This document shows positions 7,013 through 8,903 of a DNA stretch of 8,903 bases, in pieces. Position 1 is the first letter of the stretch; every line of letters begins with the position of its first letter. The notes beneath the pieces are model-generated. The model was not told the origin of the DNA. It worked only from the letters and a program-made list of their open reading frames with translations, and made no database searches. Origin of the DNA: a bacterium. Lineage in GTDB: Bacteria; Planctomycetota; Phycisphaerae; Phycisphaerales; UBA1924. Location of the stretch: contig NVSM01000015.1 of assembly GCA_002401225.1 (NCBI GenBank), positions 1,808-10,710 on the forward strand. The letters run 5' to 3'. The position numbers and the translations under genes were made by a program.

Positions 7013-7079
7013 CGCCGGATGAATCATATCCCTCAGACTCTTAAACTTGAGCAATGCCCAGAACATTCAAACAAGCCAT

Positions 7080-8096
7080 TTAGCCGATAATAACCGGCGG
7101 CGAGCCTAATTCTTGCACTAATGACCACCTTGATTCTTGCCCGTTTGCCGCATCAAGCACGCCCCACCGCCAAAGGTACCGCTTGAGCAGAACCCAATGC
7201 TCTTCAAAGAGCCTCTGCGTTTGTCGATCCGCAAAGTCATATCCATCTGGTTCCATCTCGCTCAATGCCAGAAATGTTTCTTCAACCCGAACCGCATCAC
7301 GATATTCAAACTCAAGTGCTTGCGAAAAATAACCGAGCACCTCCGCCAATCTGATATCCCGGCGAAACAAATCTAACGCAAACGCCGGATTCAGCTTTGC
7401 GAACTGCCAAGCCGACCGTCCCAACAAATACTCCCGCCGAAGTACATCCGACGGAACATACCGATGATCATGCACAACCTTCGCACCAGGAGCATGCCAC
7501 AACTCTGCCCCCGCTTGCGCAAGCCGATACGCAATCTCGATATCCTCATACCCATAACAGCCAGGCATCTCTGGAAACCCACCAGCCTCTAATGCGAGCT
7601 TCTTCGGGAATGACATATTAAGCCCAAAGCAGTTGCGATAGTCAGTCAGCACCGGCTGCGTAACAGACTCTGGTGCAAAGAACAACAAGTTTGATTGCTG
7701 GACAAACAGATCAAACAAATTTGGAGTATCGATCGGTTTCCATGTCGACACGCCGGAGACGACTTTCGCGTTCCCTGATCGATGCAAATCCATATGTGCA
7801 TCGACCAGCTCTGAATCTGCGTAAGAATCATCATTGATCGAAAGCACGATCTCGCCCTGAGCCTGCTCAAGCATTGCCTTGCGAATACTCAACAGCCCAA
7901 CCTTTGCAAACCGTACGAGCCTTGTGCTATCCAACAGAGATTCAGGCACATTTGGATCAGGCGTGACCTCGGCATCTCCATCGAGGCCGATGATAATCTC
8001 AAACTGCCCGCGATAACTCTGCTTCGCCAGTAATGCCAAACAGGTATTGATGGCTTCTGGTCGGCGATAAGTCGGAATGAGCACACTGAGTTTCAT
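7080..8096 (-). CDS. Family 2 (GT-A) glycosyltransferase
   Basis: A 338-residue protein with the GT2 nucleotide-sugar transferase fold. Numbered from the chosen start, the N-terminal MKLSVLIPTYRRP is the first Rossmann strand. GLDGD at 37-41 lies in the nucleotide-binding region. NDDS at 88-91 sits at the DxD metal-binding position. NMSF at 160-163 and GYEDIEIAYRL at 182-192 carry the acidic pair (E184, D185) likely used in acceptor binding or catalysis. A soluble C-terminal region of about 130 residues follows. There are no membrane segments, so it probably acts at the cytoplasmic membrane face on a lipid-linked or protein acceptor. The ATG at 8135 would add 13 residues but lies upstream of the predicted promoter. 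The start at 8096 matches the family. It is divergent from a second glycosyltransferase, suggesting a surface-glycan locus. Sugar and acceptor are unknown. Confidence 0.88.
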   Translation of the reverse strand: MKLSVLIPTYRRPEAINTCLALLAKQSYRGQFEIIIGLDGDAEVTPDPNVPESLLDSTRLVRFAKVGLLSIRKAMLEQAQGEIVLSINDDSYADSELVDAHMDLHRSGNAKVVSGVSTWKPIDTPNLFDLFVQQSNLLFFAPESVTQPVLTDYRNCFGLNMSFPKKLALEAGGFPEMPGCYGYEDIEIAYRLAQAGAELWHAPGAKVVHDHRYVPSDVLRREYLLGRSAWQFAKLNPAFALDLFRRDIRLAEVLGYFSQALEFEYRDAVRVEETFLALSEMEPDGYDFADRQTQRLFEEHWVLLKRYLWRWGVLDAANGQESRWSLVQELGSPPVIIG

Positions 8097-8105
8097 GATG
8101 ACATC

Positions 8106-8134
8106 ATTATAGAAACAACCGAACCTCTTGTGCA
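8106..8134 (-). promoter_or_regulatory. Promoter of the GT2 gene (near-leaderless)
   Basis: On the minus strand TGCACA (8134-8129) and a perfect TATAAT (8111-8106) are separated by exactly 17 bases. Transcription is expected near 8099, only about three bases before the ATG at 8096. No ribosome-binding site precedes that ATG, consistent with a leaderless or nearly leaderless mRNA. The -35 box overlaps that of the opposite-strand promoter. Confidence 0.55.
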
Positions 8135-8156
8135 TGAATCACCCAATGGTTATACT
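8128..8156 (+). promoter_or_regulatory. Promoter of the GT4 gene
   Basis: TTGTGC (8128-8133) and TATACT (8151-8156, five of six consensus matches) are exactly 17 bases apart. The predicted start is near 8163, giving a leader of about 38 bases. The -35 hexamer occupies almost the same bases as the GT2 -35 on the other strand, so both promoters probably cannot be bound at once. Confidence 0.55.
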
Positions 8157-8171
8157 CTCAACTTCCCAGCC

Positions 8172-8201
8172 ATGACGAACACTGCAATCAAAGGCCTTTG
8201 A
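8172..8201 (+). other. Possible 9-codon leader ORF overlapping the GT4 start
   Basis: ATG at 8172 opens a nine-codon frame (MTNTAIKGL) whose TGA at 8199-8201 overlaps the GT4 start codon in the form TGATG. It lies within the predicted leader and could couple translation. It has no visible ribosome-binding site of its own, and such a short frame can arise by chance. Confidence 0.2.
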
Positions 8202-8903
8202 TGCTCATCATTCTCCCCGCCAATCTCCGAGTCAGCGGCATCACCACATGGGCAACCAGAGCCGTAGACGGACTCCGCAAAAGATCCATCCCCGCAGGCT
8301 TGCTCGTACACCTTGCCCCCGGCGAGTCTGTCCCTGAGTTTCTTATACCCTATGTGGTCGCAACCGTTGAAAACGCAACTCCAATCGATCAACTCAATGG
8401 CGATCTAGAATACCCCGCCCAGGTCTATCTCAAGGCCATCAAAGAGATGCACACACGCACCAATCGCCCGGTGGTTGTCTCTCCAAATGTTCACGGCGAC
8501 TGCTATGGCATCATCGCCTCTCTCACCCAAACCCATCCCAATCTCATCCGCACTGTCAGCTGGATACATTCTGACAACGAATACGACCTCGCCCTTACCA
8601 GACGCTTCGAACCAATCCTTCACGCGATCGTGCCCGTCAGCAAAGAACTCGCCTCGATAACAAAGCAAGCGATCCCACAACGAGCATCCGATATTATCCA
8701 CATTCCTCATTGTGTAGATTCCCCGGATTCATTTTCCACTCGCGATTCACCGCAAGATCGTTCAATAAGAATCCTCTACTCAGGCAGGATTGAAGAGCAT
8801 CAAAAACGGATCAGCACACTCCCCATTCTCGCCAAAGAACTCAACAATCGCGGCGTCACCTTCGAACTTCGGATCGTCGGCGACGGCCCAGCAATGGACT
8901 CCA
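8201..8903 (+). CDS. GT4-type (GT-B) glycosyltransferase, partial at right edge
   Basis: Open from the ATG at 8201 to the window end: 234 complete codons, C-terminus missing. Residues 1-25 (MLIILPANLRVSGITTWATR and following) resemble the N-terminal strand and the glycine-turn acceptor loop of family 4 transferases. VSWIHSDNEYD at 119-129 and IVPVSKEL at 143-150 fit the end of the acceptor domain, where a 'commentator' serine motif often lies. Residues 191-204 (ILYSGRIEEHQKRI) match the donor-domain G-R-x5-K motif with R196 and K202. LRIVGDGP at 223-230 is the next conserved strand. It should transfer a sugar from a nucleotide donor in the cytoplasm. AAGG at 8191-8194, six bases before the ATG, supports the start. 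The acidic pair that follows in the family is beyond the window. Divergent to the GT2 gene. Confidence 0.85.
   Translation, partial: MLIILPANLRVSGITTWATRAVDGLRKRSIPAGLLVHLAPGESVPEFLIPYVVATVENATPIDQLNGDLEYPAQVYLKAIKEMHTRTNRPVVVSPNVHGDCYGIIASLTQTHPNLIRTVSWIHSDNEYDLALTRRFEPILHAIVPVSKELASITKQAIPQRASDIIHIPHCVDSPDSFSTRDSPQDRSIRILYSGRIEEHQKRISTLPILAKELNNRGVTFELRIVGDGPAMDS

Noticed and set aside
8097..8135. 13-residue N-terminal extension of the GT2 protein from the ATG at 8135
   Set aside because: The extension lies over the predicted -10/-35 elements, and the family fold begins at MKLSVLIPTYRRP.
8150..8710. Two minus-strand open frames of 80 and 101 residues
   Set aside because: They are antisense to the GT4 gene, which has clear domain motifs and a ribosome-binding site, and they show no recognisable protein features.

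Overview
The window looks like chromosomal DNA from a planctomycete, most likely of the Phycisphaerae/Phycisphaerales type. The strongest clue is the secreted repeat protein at 3675-5720. It ends in a paired dockerin-like module with the 'DGLLNFFDISAF' signature and a terminal Gly-Cys-Pro, an arrangement I associate with Phycisphaerales 'GC-type dockerin' surface proteins. Base composition is moderate and similar across the genes. The lineage is inferred from family resemblance, not from a search.

Left part (1-3176, all minus strand): the N-terminal part of a membrane-anchored DUF3365/Tll0287-like haem sensor, possibly a chemotaxis-type receptor, runs off the left edge. A leader with small hairpins and a terminator separates it from a full-length type III glutamine synthetase (731 aa).

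Middle (3427-5720, plus strand): a complete tRNA-Leu(UAA) with a strong intrinsic terminator, preceded by an 8-bp hairpin. After it comes a 681-aa exported protein with 14 tandem LVIVD-type repeats of about 42 aa (predicted beta-propeller blades) and a C-terminal dockerin pair. The repeats show a two-blade higher-order pattern.

Right part (5747-8903): a PLP-dependent Cys/Met-metabolism enzyme and a GT2 glycosyltransferase lie on the minus strand. A GT4-type glycosyltransferase, cut by the right edge, is divergent on the plus strand. The GT2 and GT4 genes share a compact divergent promoter region in which the two -35 boxes overlap on opposite strands. The GT2 transcript is predicted to be almost leaderless. 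The two transferases may begin a surface-glycan locus extending to the right.

No transposase, phage gene, CRISPR array, toxin-antitoxin pair or defence module is visible, and no intergenic stretch exceeds about 250 bases. Most genes are recognisable. The points most worth a second look are the propeller-dockerin architecture, the divergent promoter, and the atypical active-site motifs of the PLP enzyme. I see no convincing wholly new system.
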